From assembly GCF_003347595.2 (NCBI RefSeq), contig NZ_QCZK02000053.1, positions 109,206 through 173,205 on the forward strand: 64,000 bases of DNA, in the 5' to 3' direction. Of the stretch, positions 50,886 to 60,089 are shown in pieces. Numbering within the stretch: position 1 is the first letter of the stretch; each line of letters starts with the position of its first letter. Under the pieces are notes generated by a model, which made no database searches, was not told the DNA's origin, and saw only the letters and a list, made by a program, of their open reading frames with translations. The DNA comes from Botryobacter ruber (lineage in GTDB: Bacteria > Bacteroidota > Bacteroidia > Cytophagales > Hymenobacteraceae). The position numbers and the translations under genes are program-made.

Positions 50886-50901
50886 ACCCGCCGAAGCGGG
50901 T
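50886..50901 (-). terminator. Short hairpin with U-tract on the minus strand
   Basis: ACCCGC/GCGGGT (50886-50891 with 50896-50901) and 4-nt loop; the six preceding A's give a U-tract on the minus strand. It lies 157 bp past the end of the glycan initiating transferase gene and could end its transcript. Confidence 0.6.
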
Positions 50902-51057
50902 TCTATACAAAAAAGAGGAATATGCGGACCTCTTGTTAATTTCTTCGTACGGCAATTACCAGCCCCGGTTCTTTTTTAGTCTGTATATTTATCCCTGACA
51001 TGATCCGGAGGTCTTGCAGGTATTAAACAGTGATCCTATCCAAGAGCATCAGCAGAA

Positions 51058-52455
51058 CTAGAAAGCTTTTTCATGCCCTTTTACTGATTGCCACATAGTC
51101 AGAATAATAATTTTTAAATCCAGCAGAAAGGTCCAGTTTTCCAGGTACCACAGGTCCGCCTCTACACGCTTCGACATGGCTGTGGTTTCCTTTGTTTCGC
51201 CCCTGAAGCCATTTACCTGCGCCCATCCTGTGATGCCCGGTGTGAGAAAATGCCGCACCATAAAGCTGTCAATCAGCACTGAATAGTCTTTTGTATGTTT
51301 CAGCATGTGGGGTCTTGGCCCCACTACCGACATTTCGCCCATCAGCACATTGATAAACTGGGGCAGTTCATCCAGGCTGGTTTTCCGGAGGAAGGCCCCC
51401 ACCTTTGTAATACGGGCATCTCCTTTTGTAGCTTGTTTGCTGTCGGAGTCGTTGTTAACACTCATGCTCCTGAACTTAAGGCAGTAAAAAGGTTTGTTGT
51501 CTTTCCCGGATCTTAACTGCTTAAAGAACACCGGTCCCCTGGAATCAAGCTTAATGATAAGCCCGATAATCGGAACGAGCCAGCTTAAAATCAGAATGAT
51601 TATTGACAACGAAAACGCAACATCAAAAATACGCTTCACAATTTCATTGGCTTTATTTTCCAAAGGTTCATTCCGGTGCGACAATACAGGCACATAGCCA
51701 TATAAGTCCAGTACAAAGTTCCTGTTAAAGAAGCCGTCAATATCGGGCACCAGTTTGAATCGAATTAAACGATTGTCAGCTTCCTGCATCAGTCCCCGGA
51801 TCTTCTCGACCTCATCTTTCGGAAGTGTACTATAGATCTCTGTTATTCCTTTGGAAATAATGTGGTTAAAAAATCCGGCAATATTATCTGCAAAAGACAT
51901 GCCCTCTCCCGCTTTCTCGGTAAGATTATTGTCAAAAAAGCACTCCACCTGGTAACCAAAATGAGCGTTTTCAGAAATGTATTGATAGAGTTCTGTTCCG
52001 GTTTGTCCGTCTCCTACAATGGCCACCTTCTTCACATTAAGCCAGAATCTTCGTCTGTATTTTCTGATCAGCAGAAAGGAGAACTTCCAGCAGAACAACA
52101 GCACCCCGAAGGCAATACAGGAGGTAATAAAGAAGTCGCCCGGCAACTGTATTTCCGGCACAGCAAGAGCCAGCACATAGGGTGCAACGATAAACATCGC
52201 CAGCGTGCCTGCAGTTGCTTGCATGGTCGGATAGGCATCCCGGGTCAGGATATTATCATACAAGCCCATCACCCTGGAACTGAAAAACCAAAGCAGGTTC
52301 ATAAACAGAAACTTAAGCCGGTATGTCGCTGGTATCTCGGCCCACATCAGGTTGGGGTCATAAATAATATACACAGCGTACAGGATCAGGTCCAGTAAAA
52401 TGAAGTCCACAACAACATTGATCCACTTAAAACAGGTCTCGTATTTGTATGTCAT
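51058..52455 (-). CDS. Undecaprenyl-phosphate hexose-1-phosphate transferase (WcaJ-like)
   Basis: A polyisoprenyl-phosphate hexose-1-phosphate transferase that starts glycan repeat synthesis by loading a sugar phosphate on undecaprenyl phosphate. N-terminal helices (about 10-135), a Rossmann-like CoA-binding-type domain (VAIVGDGQTG, 164-173), and the C-terminal catalytic domain with the reentrant helix and the blocks KRIFDVAFSLSII, FKQLRSGKDNKPFYCLKFRSM, RKTSLDELPQFINVL and MSVVGPRPHM are all visible. The 465-residue length is normal. It probably primes the fucose-containing glycan of this locus. The sugar specificity (glucose or other) is unproven. Confidence 0.92.
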   Translation of the reverse strand: MTYKYETCFKWINVVVDFILLDLILYAVYIIYDPNLMWAEIPATYRLKFLFMNLLWFFSSRVMGLYDNILTRDAYPTMQATAGTLAMFIVAPYVLALAVPEIQLPGDFFITSCIAFGVLLFCWKFSFLLIRKYRRRFWLNVKKVAIVGDGQTGTELYQYISENAHFGYQVECFFDNNLTEKAGEGMSFADNIAGFFNHIISKGITEIYSTLPKDEVEKIRGLMQEADNRLIRFKLVPDIDGFFNRNFVLDLYGYVPVLSHRNEPLENKANEIVKRIFDVAFSLSIIILILSWLVPIIGLIIKLDSRGPVFFKQLRSGKDNKPFYCLKFRSMSVNNDSDSKQATKGDARITKVGAFLRKTSLDELPQFINVLMGEMSVVGPRPHMLKHTKDYSVLIDSFMVRHFLTPGITGWAQVNGFRGETKETTAMSKRVEADLWYLENWTFLLDLKIIILTMWQSVKGHEKAF

Positions 52456-52930
52456 TGTTAAATTTATTATTGATATACTTACATTTTTTCTGAGACAAGT
52501 ATAAACATATTTTATTTACTATTCAAAATATTATTAGAAAAAAATTAAAAATAAATTATAGAATAATCATAAAAAAAAGATCAACCTAACACAGGATAGC
52601 TATAAAAAGCTCATTATTAGCTTTATACATATATTATTTTTTATTTTAGTTACACTTATTTATAAAATAGATTTATTAAATACCATGCAATATCGTTCGG
52701 CATATACAGGGTATTAGCTAATTTGAGACCACCTAATCTTACCACAACACCTGATGTTAGGCAACCTCTTCACAGGCAACAAAACTTCCGCTATTTATCA
52801 TAGTGTCACAAAGCAGCAGCAATAAATAAGGTTCTGCCCGGTTCTCTTACGAATTACGGTAGTTGAGCGGAACAACCTGAGAAAAGCGCTACAGCAAAGG
52901 GAGCTAGTGCTGCTCCAAATTAATTTTTAA
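52456..52930. other. AT-rich intergenic DNA
   Basis: The first half of a 679-bp gap. Between about 52480 and 52700 it is almost entirely A and T, with no frame, repeat or exact promoter that I can support. It marks the boundary of the glycan locus. Confidence 0.6.
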
Positions 52931-52938
52931 AGGAAATT

Positions 52939-53083
52939 CTCCCCTTGAGGATAACCTAAAGCAGGAGCTTTAGAGTTGCGAGCGAAGCTCTTAGAGGGGT
53001 GTTTACATCAGAAGGATTCCTTTGATGATATGCTTCTGCCAATTCTCAAGCCTTTAACACCCCTATGGTCCCCTCAAGGGGAC
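52939..53083. repeat. Family C inverted-repeat element
   Basis: Outer CTCCCCTTGAGG (52939-52950) faces CCCCTCAAGGGGAC (53070-53083), and inner AGAGGGGTGTTTA (52993-53005) faces TTTAACACCCCT (53053-53064). A small internal hairpin GGAGCTTTAGAG/GAAGCTC lies between. Two related elements are at 55.5-55.8 kb. Confidence 0.75.
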
Positions 53084-53134
53084 AGTTTAGCAGTCAGAAT
53101 CTTTTTCTGGTCAAGCACTTGTAGGCTAATTACT

Positions 53135-53875
53135 TTAGGCCGTAACGCTATATTTTATTAGGAAAGAGGCCACGACCAGTCCGATTAATAAAGCAGAAAT
53201 AGACGTTATCAGAAGATCCCAAAACTGGCCGGCACCGGATGCATCTGGCATAAACCTGAAGACGACAACCAGGAAACCTGTCACAACTACAAATGACCAA
53301 TACATCCACACACCCTTCACACTTCTTTTTTCAACTTTACCAACCGGCAGTTTCAGGAACTCCCAGAACAGCAAAAACAGCCCCAAAAGAGTACTCAGGT
53401 GGTCCAGCAGACCAAAGGTTGAAACTTGTAAACCAGCCAAAGCTATCGTTTCTGACAGACCTGGAAATACCTGTATGAGATGCCCTTCTTTGTGGGTAAA
53501 ACTGTCCCAGATAAGGTGCGACAGCGCTCCCACGAGTACGGAAGCAACTACAACAGGTATATTCTTCCTGAAATAACCGATCCAGCGAAAGCTTTTGAAA
53601 CGGTTCAGGCGCTTCCTGAAAAAGCCAGGAAGATGATCGACCAAAGGATTCCGGACAAGCTGATGAAAAACAAGACAGAGCAGGAGGCCCAAAGGCAGGT
53701 TAAACCAAAGTAGCCCGGTCCAGGTGTGACTGATGGTATTGCCGGGCTCCATCTTAATAAACTTCTCAAAATCGGGTACCACACTCCCCACTACCAGGCC
53801 GGTTAACGATACCCACTTCTTAGGCAGTAGCCTGAGCGGAAGCACAATAGCCGGATGTGAAAAAGTAAAAGGCAT
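53135..53875 (-). CDS. DUF4184 family membrane protein
   Basis: A 246-residue protein with about six membrane helices. The start MPFTFSHPAIVLPL and GSVVPDFEKF, NTISHTWTG and GALSHLIWDSFTHKEG are the DUF4184 blocks, with conserved His/Asp residues that resemble a metal site at the membrane face (LrgB/YdjM-like metal-dependent hydrolase group). No function is known. It is isolated between repeats and an AT-rich gap. Confidence 0.85.
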   Translation of the reverse strand: MPFTFSHPAIVLPLRLLPKKWVSLTGLVVGSVVPDFEKFIKMEPGNTISHTWTGLLWFNLPLGLLLCLVFHQLVRNPLVDHLPGFFRKRLNRFKSFRWIGYFRKNIPVVVASVLVGALSHLIWDSFTHKEGHLIQVFPGLSETIALAGLQVSTFGLLDHLSTLLGLFLLFWEFLKLPVGKVEKRSVKGVWMYWSFVVVTGFLVVVFRFMPDASGAGQFWDLLITSISALLIGLVVASFLIKYSVTA

Positions 53876-54352
53876 TTGTAAACAAGAATTTATGTCCGCA
53901 ACTTTTGCTCCACCACGTTTATTCCTGAGGGTAACGAAGTATATTTCTTCTTCGAAGCATAAGCATTATCTTCACCTAGTGCCGGCAAAACCTGCTCCTA
54001 CAGAAACAATACTAACTCCTAAAAACGACTTGTACCCATTACAGAGTCAACATGAGAAATACAAACTTACAGAGTTAAAGCATCATCAACTATATGGACT
54101 GACCAGAAATGTGTACAAACAAATTTGTTCATATATAAAAATGTTATTTATCATAAAATTAATTGTATGTTTATAGATTAATTATATAAATTTGAGGCAC
54201 TTATTTTAACAGTTGCACAGAAATATTGCCTTTTGTTACTTTATCGCATATAGCTTATCTGAGGAATTTGAAACTGTTTGTTTAGCAATGCAATCACCTT
54301 TACGCATTCTGTATAACCTCCGTTAGCATCACCATTACCCCAATTATCTAAA
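53876..54352. other. Long gap upstream of gmd
   Basis: 477 bp with no gene I can support; AT-rich from about 54080. No exact TAnnTTTG lies within 60 bp of the gmd start. It may hold the start of the plus-strand fucose genes' transcript, but I cannot place a promoter. Confidence 0.5.
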
Positions 54353-55465
54353 ATGAAGAAAGCTCTTATTACCGGTATCACCGGTCAGGATGGCGCCTAC
54401 CTGGCAGATCTGTTGTTGGAGAAAGGCTATGAAGTGCATGGCATCAAGCGCCGAAGCTCCCTGTTCAACACCGACCGCATCGACCATCTGTACCAGGACC
54501 CACACGAAGAAGATGTAAAGTTCCACCTTCATTACGGCGACCTGAGCGACTCCACCAATATCATCCGGATTATACAGCAGGTACAGCCCGATGAGATCTA
54601 TAACCTGGGCGCCATGAGCCATGTAAAAGTGAGCTTCGATACCCCGGAATACACGGCCAACGCAGACGGCATCGGTACACTACGCATACTCGAAGCAGTC
54701 CGTTTACTCGGCTTAACCGAAAAAACAAGGATCTACCAGGCCTCTACTTCCGAGTTGTATGGCTTGGTACAGGCCGTGCCGCAATCCGAAACCACTCCTT
54801 TTTATCCGCGCTCTCCTTACGCCGTGGCCAAACTTTATGCTTACTGGATTACCGTAAACTACCGAGAAGCTTACAACATGTATGCCTGCAACGGCATCCT
54901 GTTCAACCACGAAAGCCCGCTGCGTGGCGAAACGTTCGTAACCCGTAAGATAACCAGGGGTGCCGCTAAAATAGCCATGGGCTTGCAGGACAAGCTCTAC
55001 CTGGGTAACCTGGACGCCCAACGCGACTGGGGCCATGCCAAGGATTATGTTGAAGCGATGTGGCTGATCCTGCAGCAGGACACACCTGAAGATTTTGTAA
55101 TTGCCACCGGTATTACCACCACCGTCCGCGATTTCGTGAAAATGTCTTTCGCTGAGACTGGTATTGAGCTGGAATTTACAGGGGAAGGGGTTAATGAAAA
55201 GGGAATCGTGAAATCCTGTTCCAACCCGGATTACCAACTGGAACCCGGAACAGAAGTGGTCGCCATAGATCCGCGTTATTTCCGTCCTACCGAAGTAGAG
55301 TTGCTCATCGGCGACCCGACCAAATCAAAAACCAAACTTGGCTGGGAGCCAAAATATGACCTGCCAGCCCTGGTAAAAGATATGATGGAAGCAGACCTGG
55401 AGTTTTTCCATATGGAGAAAATGCTGCAGGAAAAAGGCTACCGTGTAAAGAACCAGTTTGAATAA
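54353..55465 (+). CDS. gmd: GDP-mannose 4,6-dehydratase
   Basis: The first step to GDP-L-fucose: a short-chain dehydratase giving GDP-4-keto-6-deoxymannose. The NADP-binding GITGQDGAYLA (7-17), GDLSDSTNI, catalytic Ser/Thr in STSELYG, and Tyr-Lys in SPYAVAKLYAYW are intact, as is the NHESPLRGETFVTRKI block. The 370-residue length is normal. fcl follows 369 bp later, past two family C elements, with its own promoter. Confidence 0.97.
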   Translation: MKKALITGITGQDGAYLADLLLEKGYEVHGIKRRSSLFNTDRIDHLYQDPHEEDVKFHLHYGDLSDSTNIIRIIQQVQPDEIYNLGAMSHVKVSFDTPEYTANADGIGTLRILEAVRLLGLTEKTRIYQASTSELYGLVQAVPQSETTPFYPRSPYAVAKLYAYWITVNYREAYNMYACNGILFNHESPLRGETFVTRKITRGAAKIAMGLQDKLYLGNLDAQRDWGHAKDYVEAMWLILQQDTPEDFVIATGITTTVRDFVKMSFAETGIELEFTGEGVNEKGIVKSCSNPDYQLEPGTEVVAIDPRYFRPTEVELLIGDPTKSKTKLGWEPKYDLPALVKDMMEADLEFFHMEKMLQEKGYRVKNQFE

Positions 55466-55504
55466 AAAACTTTAAACAATTTATTTTTGTCCCCCTTTGA
55501 AGGC

Positions 55505-55664
55505 AGGGCTGTTTCATTGTCCGAGACTATCCCCTTGAGGGGATTATAGGGGTGTTAATTTCGGAGGTAAAAAGTCTGAAATTAAGGTCTCAGGTTTTTT
55601 TCGCAGGTGTAAACACCCCTCCCGCTCCCCTCAAGGGGAGAGTCCGCTAGAATGAAACGGCCCT
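55505..55664. repeat. Nested element: AGGGCTGTTTCATT shell with family C inside
   Basis: Outer 14-bp inverted ends (55505-55518 and 55651-55664, one mismatch) enclose a family C palindrome (55529-55560 facing 55609-55640, CCCCTTGAGGGG/CCCCTCAAGGGG and GGGGTGTT/AACACCCC). The same outer ends surround a different palindrome at 56825-56998. Confidence 0.8.
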
Positions 55665-55665
55665 A

Positions 55666-55794
55666 CCTTTGAGGGGGTTGGGGGATGATTTACACCTGTG
55701 AATAAGTATCTCAGAAGTCATTCATGAACTGCTTGTAAACTCTAAATTTTTCTGCAGTCCGTGCATCATCCCCCTTACCCCCTTGAAAGGGGGA
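55666..55794. repeat. Family C-related inverted repeat
   Basis: Arms 55666-55688 and about 55764-55788 (CTTTGAGGGGG..GGGGGATGAT facing ATCATCCCCC..CCCCTTGAAAGG). It directly abuts the previous element and ends 15 bp before the fcl minus-7 box. Confidence 0.75.
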
Positions 55795-55808
55795 CTTTTC
55801 GGCTATAG

Positions 55809-55816
55809 TAATTTTG
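55809..55816 (+). promoter_or_regulatory. Minus-7 box of fcl
   Basis: TAATTTTG, exact TAnnTTTG. It overlaps the TTG at 55814, so that upstream start is unlikely; the ATG at 55835 is 18 nt further on. Confidence 0.7.
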
Positions 55817-55834
55817 CGTAACATTACTGAATAC

Positions 55835-56761
55835 ATGCAAGTAAACGATAAAATATATGTGGCCGGCCATAGAGGTATGGTCGGTTCTGCTATTGTCCGG
55901 AGACTGGAGAAAGCAGGTTATACCAATATCATTGTCCGCACCTCGAAAGAGCTGGACCTGCGTAACCAGCAGCAGGTAAACGATTTTTTCGCAGTTGAAA
56001 AACCGGCCTATGTTTTCCTGGCAGCTGCAAAAGTAGGCGGTATCGTGGCAAACAACACCTACCGCGCTGATTTCCTCTACGATAACCTGATGATAGAAAG
56101 CAACGTGATCCATGCTGCCTATGTGAATAAGGTAGAAAAACTCATGTTCCTGGGCTCGTCCTGCATCTATCCAAAACTGGCGCCACAGCCCTTAAAGGAA
56201 GAGTACCTGCTGACCGGGCCGCTGGAGCCTACCAACGAACCCTATGCCATCGCCAAAATTGCCGGTATCAAACTTTGCGACGCCTATCGCGACCAGTATG
56301 GCTGCAACTTTATTTCCGTAATGCCGACCAACCTCTACGGGCTTAACGACAATTACGATCTGCAGAACTCGCACGTACTGCCGGCCCTGATCCGGAAGAT
56401 GCACGAGGCAAAAGTAAAGGGAGAACAGCAGGTAAGCATCTGGGGAACAGGCTCACCAAAGCGGGAATTTTTACATGCCGACGACCTGGCCGATGCCTGC
56501 TTTTACCTGATGCAGCACTACAACGAGCCGGGCCTGGTAAACATAGGCGTAGGCGACGACATCAGTATCAAAAACCTGGCTTACTTGGTAAAAGATATCG
56601 TAGGTTTTGAAGGAGAGTTGGTGTTTGATACCTCCAAACCCGATGGTACTCCCCGCAAGCTGATGGATGTAAGCAAGCTCCATTCCTTGGGCTGGAAAGC
56701 TTCTATTCCTTTGCAAGAGGGGATTGAGGGTGTGTATGCTGAAAAGAAGGAATCGTTTTAA
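55835..56761 (+). CDS. fcl: GDP-L-fucose synthase
   Basis: A 3,5-epimerase/4-reductase that completes GDP-L-fucose from the Gmd product. The N-terminal GHRGMVGSAIVRRL binds NADP, the SSCIYP block and YAIAKIAG (Tyr-Lys pair) carry the active site. The start is taken at ATG 55835 (MQVNDKIYVAGHRGMVG), because the longer frame begins inside the promoter. It is 308 residues, normal for the family. Together with gmd it supplies fucose for the transferases downstream. Confidence 0.96.
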   Translation: MQVNDKIYVAGHRGMVGSAIVRRLEKAGYTNIIVRTSKELDLRNQQQVNDFFAVEKPAYVFLAAAKVGGIVANNTYRADFLYDNLMIESNVIHAAYVNKVEKLMFLGSSCIYPKLAPQPLKEEYLLTGPLEPTNEPYAIAKIAGIKLCDAYRDQYGCNFISVMPTNLYGLNDNYDLQNSHVLPALIRKMHEAKVKGEQQVSIWGTGSPKREFLHADDLADACFYLMQHYNEPGLVNIGVGDDISIKNLAYLVKDIVGFEGELVFDTSKPDGTPRKLMDVSKLHSLGWKASIPLQEGIEGVYAEKKESF

Positions 56762-56824
56762 ACAAGAGGCGTATACTTGTGTACGACCAATTTGATTCTT
56801 ATAGAAAACTCTCCCCTTGAGGAT

Positions 56825-56998
56825 AGGGCTGTTTCATTCAAATAAACCTGGCGCGAACGTCTTCGTTCGGGTCTACTACTCGCGGCCTCTGGCCGGAGTG
56901 AACCATGCTACAATCAATTTACTGCGGCCAGAGGCCGCGAGTAGCCAGCACGAGGGGAACCCTCGCGCTATAAAAATCAGAATGAAACGGTTCTGCCC
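56825..56998. repeat. Nested element: AGGGCTGTTTCATT shell with family D inside
   Basis: The outer AGGGCTGTTTCATT (56825-56838) faces AATGAAACGG..TGCCCT (56981-56998). The interior is a family D palindrome whose 20-bp arms 56876-56895 and 56925-56944 (CTCGCGGCCTCTGG type) are perfect. It lies 64 bp after fcl in the 365-bp gene-free gap 56762-57126. Confidence 0.8.
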
Positions 56999-57063
56999 TT
57001 ATGGGCAGTTTCACAGTTATATTTATTCAAAACAAATTGCTTGTGCCTTTGGCAAACGCCTTT

Positions 57064-57087
57064 GTACCTGCCACCACAGCCACTGCC
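57064..57087 (+). repeat. Family A repeat unit
   Basis: Unit GTACCTGCCACCACAGCC followed by ACTGCC, the last of the 20 copies. It is 40 bp beyond the end of the minus-strand barrel gene. Confidence 0.7.
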
Positions 57088-57126
57088 TTGTTTAAGTAAC
57101 ATTTTCAGATTGCGGGGGTACAACAT

Positions 57127-57849
57127 TTATAACCTAAAATCTGCCGTCAATTGCGCTACTTCATACTTAAACTCTTTCCTGACGGATCTTTGCCTGATAC
57201 CTATGTGGTTAAAACCGTGCATAAATCGTACGTTCAGACTAAGATGCTGTGACACCAGGAACTCAACCCCTCCATTAAAACCAACGCTTCGTTCTTCAGT
57301 ATCGTAAGTTGTAACTGCCTGTACTCCTTTTATATTTTCTTCAGCCTTAATTAGCAGGTCAAACTGAACGCCAGCAGTAAGTCTAACCTTAGGAATAGGT
57401 TTATATTTAAGCATCACCGGTAACGAAGCATACCTATGCTTATAGGCTGTTTCCAAACTTTTATCTTCCCCGCCTACCTGTGAAAACAAGTATTCCTGCT
57501 GTAACGAAAACTTGTCATGCACATGCACTTCTACAAGCAGGCCCGCTAAAAAACCTGGTTTCCAAGATGATTCTACAGGTATAGACGGTTTTGGAAAGCC
57601 TTTATTAAAATTCGCGTTAGCGTAATTAATTCCGAATTTCAAGCCAAAATCTACAGGCAATTTTCTTGCTGACTGGATCTGATTTTTTAAGGTAGGATTT
57701 CTCTGATGAGCAACTGGCATAACAGCTGTTTCAGCATCTAGCCGATTACTGAATGGTGAAATACCAGATTTATTTTGTGCGCTTCCTAAAACAGGAAAAA
57801 AAAACAGGCAAGTAACAAGTACCACCAAACAGAATTTACTTACTTTCAT
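57127..57849 (-). CDS. Outer-membrane beta-barrel protein (porin family)
   Basis: Exported, with a signal peptide at 1-25 (VLGSAQ) when started at ATG 57849; the longer frame to 57978 gives a Cys/Arg-rich N-terminus that would disrupt the signal. The mature part (about 215 residues) follows the OMP_b-brl pattern: FGLKFGINYANANF, KPGFLAGLLVEVHVHDKFSLQQEYLFSQ, RLTAGVQFDLLI, and a final strand ending ADFRL. It is probably an eight-strand-like barrel of unknown ligand. It is the first low-GC gene of the locus. Confidence 0.82.
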   Translation of the reverse strand: MKVSKFCLVVLVTCLFFFPVLGSAQNKSGISPFSNRLDAETAVMPVAHQRNPTLKNQIQSARKLPVDFGLKFGINYANANFNKGFPKPSIPVESSWKPGFLAGLLVEVHVHDKFSLQQEYLFSQVGGEDKSLETAYKHRYASLPVMLKYKPIPKVRLTAGVQFDLLIKAEENIKGVQAVTTYDTEERSVGFNGGVEFLVSQHLSLNVRFMHGFNHIGIRQRSVRKEFKYEVAQLTADFRL

Positions 57850-57854
57850 AAAGT

Positions 57855-57945
57855 TATTCTTCCTTCTGTCATCCCGAAGGGATCTTGTGGGCCAGCAGCA
57901 CTTAGGCCAGCGACCAGAAATTCTGAAATGGAAGCAACTATTGCT
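57855..57945. repeat. Family G-like sequence
   Basis: TGTCATCCCGAAGGGATC, TGTGGGCC and GGAAGCAACTA occur in the same order of pieces as at 3590-3685. The match is partial. Confidence 0.4.
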
Positions 57946-58021
57946 GCTTAGGGGTATTGACCGAATAACATTTTCCACAGGGCGGGTACAAAAGAAAGAT
58001 CGTTTCTGAAAATAAAGCAGG

Positions 58022-58753
58022 CTAAAAAGCTTGCTTTATTTTTTCTTTTGCTAAGATAAAACCAAACACTGGCCCGTAATACAAATACCTTTTCCACATC
58101 CGTTTAGGTTCCTTCACCAATCTTCCCAGCCATTCCAAGCCCAGGTTTATCCAAAGCTGGTGGGGTCGACTGACAGTGCCGGCATAAAAATCAAACACAG
58201 CACCAATAGAACAAATTACGTTTGCATCTAAGTTGTCTTTGTGTGCATAGGCCCACTTTTCCTGTTTCGGGGCGGTCATCCCAACAAACAATACATCCGG
58301 TTTGAAAGAATTTACAGTTTCTACCATCAGGGCATTATCCGCTTCTGAAAATGCTGGTTTATAAGGGGGAGAATAGAAGGCAAGCCTTACTGCAGGATAT
58401 TCAGCAGAGAGTCGTTCCTTAATTTTTGTTAAAGTCTTTTCAGATGAACCTAAATACATGCAGCTGCCACCGCTTTTATTTAGCTCCTCCAACAGGTATT
58501 GATGAATATCAGCTCCAGCAATTTTTTTTATTGTCTTTCCTGTTAAAAGTTTAGATGCAGCTACTATTCCAACACCGTCAGGCAATAGTATATCAGAATT
58601 ACACAAGGCTTTTTTAAATTCCTGATCCTTTTCTGCAACAATATAGGAATACTGATTGATCGTGTTGATCAATAATTTAGAATGAAGCTTTAACTCCTGC
58701 ATGTCAGAGGAGAATACCTCATAGCCTAATAATTTTGTATTCTTGATAATCAT
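58022..58753 (-). CDS. WecG/TagA/CpsF family glycosyltransferase
   Basis: A GT26 transferase, which in characterised members adds ManNAc or ManNAcA to an undecaprenyl-PP-linked sugar as the second step of glycan assembly. ILLPDGVGIVAASKLL (about 50-65), MYLGSSEKTL, FVGMTAPKQEKWAY and GAVFDFYAGTVSRP are class blocks; the last contains the conserved Asp. It is 243 residues, normal for the family. It lies downstream of the GT genes on the same strand and probably acts right after the initiating transferase. Confidence 0.92.
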   Translation of the reverse strand: MIIKNTKLLGYEVFSSDMQELKLHSKLLINTINQYSYIVAEKDQEFKKALCNSDILLPDGVGIVAASKLLTGKTIKKIAGADIHQYLLEELNKSGGSCMYLGSSEKTLTKIKERLSAEYPAVRLAFYSPPYKPAFSEADNALMVETVNSFKPDVLFVGMTAPKQEKWAYAHKDNLDANVICSIGAVFDFYAGTVSRPHQLWINLGLEWLGRLVKEPKRMWKRYLYYGPVFGFILAKEKIKQAF

Positions 58754-58858
58754 CTTATTATTTAACAGAAAGGTAATTTATACCAAAATTTGTTTTTTAT
58801 TAGCACATCTCAAAACAAGATACTAAAGGCTTCTTTTAAGCTAAAGTTAGTAATGCCT

Positions 58859-60028
58859 TTAGGAAGCTCTTTCGATAGTAAGTTTATTATAAATAGACGT
58901 CAGTAATTCTAAATTCTTTTCGGGAGTATAGTTATTTTCATAACTCGATCTTGCGTTTTTAGAGAACAATATTTTTTCGCCAGAACTCAACTTCACCCAT
59001 TCATGTAGCTTTATTTGAAGATCCTTTGCACTACCAGCTCTAAAATGTATACCGTTTTTACCATCTATTACCATTTCTTGTGATGAACCCATATTAGAGG
59101 CAATAACCGGTGCTCCGGAAGCAAAAGCTTCTATCAGAGTTAGTCCGAATGGTTCATACCAGTTAGAAGGGAAAATAAGAGCAGTACATTTCAGTAACTC
59201 TTCCTGTATTGTTGCTCTACTCTGAAAACCGAGTACAGAAACATTTGAATGAAGGGCAGCAAAGTCTTCAACCTCTGACATTAATGGGCCATCTCCTATC
59301 ACTTTCAGTTTATATTTCTTATCAGAAAAAGCTTTTAACAGAACTCTAATTCCTTTTTCTTCAGATAGTCTTCCAATATAAAGGAAGGTATCTTCTCTAT
59401 CGTAGAAGTTATAATGACAATCAGCAATAAAATTAGGTTTAACTACAAACTTCTCTGAAGGAAAATTTGTGGTTGCATCCATAAACAGGTGCTTCATGGA
59501 GGAGGTTAATGTTATGTATTGCAAAGGTATTTGCCAGGTACCAATCCAATAATGAAATTGAACAATGAAGGATAACCAAAAAGTTTGCAGATAAGAATTT
59601 CGATAAACCTTCTTTCGAATAGCACTAAAAGGAAATCCTTCTTGCAAACTATCTGTAAAAATTTTACCATCATTAAACAAGGTTGCTGACGGACATAGTA
59701 TCCTGTAATTATGTAATGTAAAAATTACAGGGATGTCTTTTATCCTTGCTGCCCAAAATATAGATGCTGATGAAGCAAAATGCCAGTTATGCACATGAAT
59801 TACATCCGGCCTCTCTGTTTCAATCCATTTAAGGGCTTTAACCCAAGCGATAATATTAAACAAGGAAATAATAAACAGAAATAATTGAGCCACTTTGGAT
59901 TTCGGATTTTGAAAGGTTAACATTGTTACTTCCACTCCATTTTCTTCTAATAACTGGTATTCCTGCGGAACAACTATGTCTTCTCCCCCCTTCTGCCCAT
60001 AAAAGGTATGTATGATACCTACTTTCAT
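58859..60028 (-). CDS. Family 4 glycosyltransferase
   Basis: A retaining GT-B transferase of glycan assembly. The N-terminal FYGQKGGEDIVVPQEY and VIHVHNWHF form the acceptor domain. The C-terminal domain has LYIGRLSEEKGIRVLLKAF (near 240-258) and the EX7E-type EPFGLTLIEAFASGAPVIAS (near 312-331) for nucleotide-sugar binding. The 389-residue length is normal. Sugar and linkage are unknown. It follows the GT2-like gene by 61 bp. Confidence 0.9.
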   Translation of the reverse strand: MKVGIIHTFYGQKGGEDIVVPQEYQLLEENGVEVTMLTFQNPKSKVAQLFLFIISLFNIIAWVKALKWIETERPDVIHVHNWHFASSASIFWAARIKDIPVIFTLHNYRILCPSATLFNDGKIFTDSLQEGFPFSAIRKKVYRNSYLQTFWLSFIVQFHYWIGTWQIPLQYITLTSSMKHLFMDATTNFPSEKFVVKPNFIADCHYNFYDREDTFLYIGRLSEEKGIRVLLKAFSDKKYKLKVIGDGPLMSEVEDFAALHSNVSVLGFQSRATIQEELLKCTALIFPSNWYEPFGLTLIEAFASGAPVIASNMGSSQEMVIDGKNGIHFRAGSAKDLQIKLHEWVKLSSGEKILFSKNARSSYENNYTPEKNLELLTSIYNKLTIERAS

Positions 60029-60089
60029 TTAGTATAAGTCAGTAATATTTAAGTTCATCCTAAATCATTAGCATACTATAGCATACTAG

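Noticed and set aside
3724..57087. Family A as a CRISPR array
   Set aside because: Units are scattered across 53 kb in both orientations, not regularly spaced, and no cas genes are present.
57850..57978. 43-residue N-terminal extension of the barrel protein
   Set aside because: Cys- and Arg-rich, partly made of family G repeat, and it would block the signal peptide that starts at 57849.
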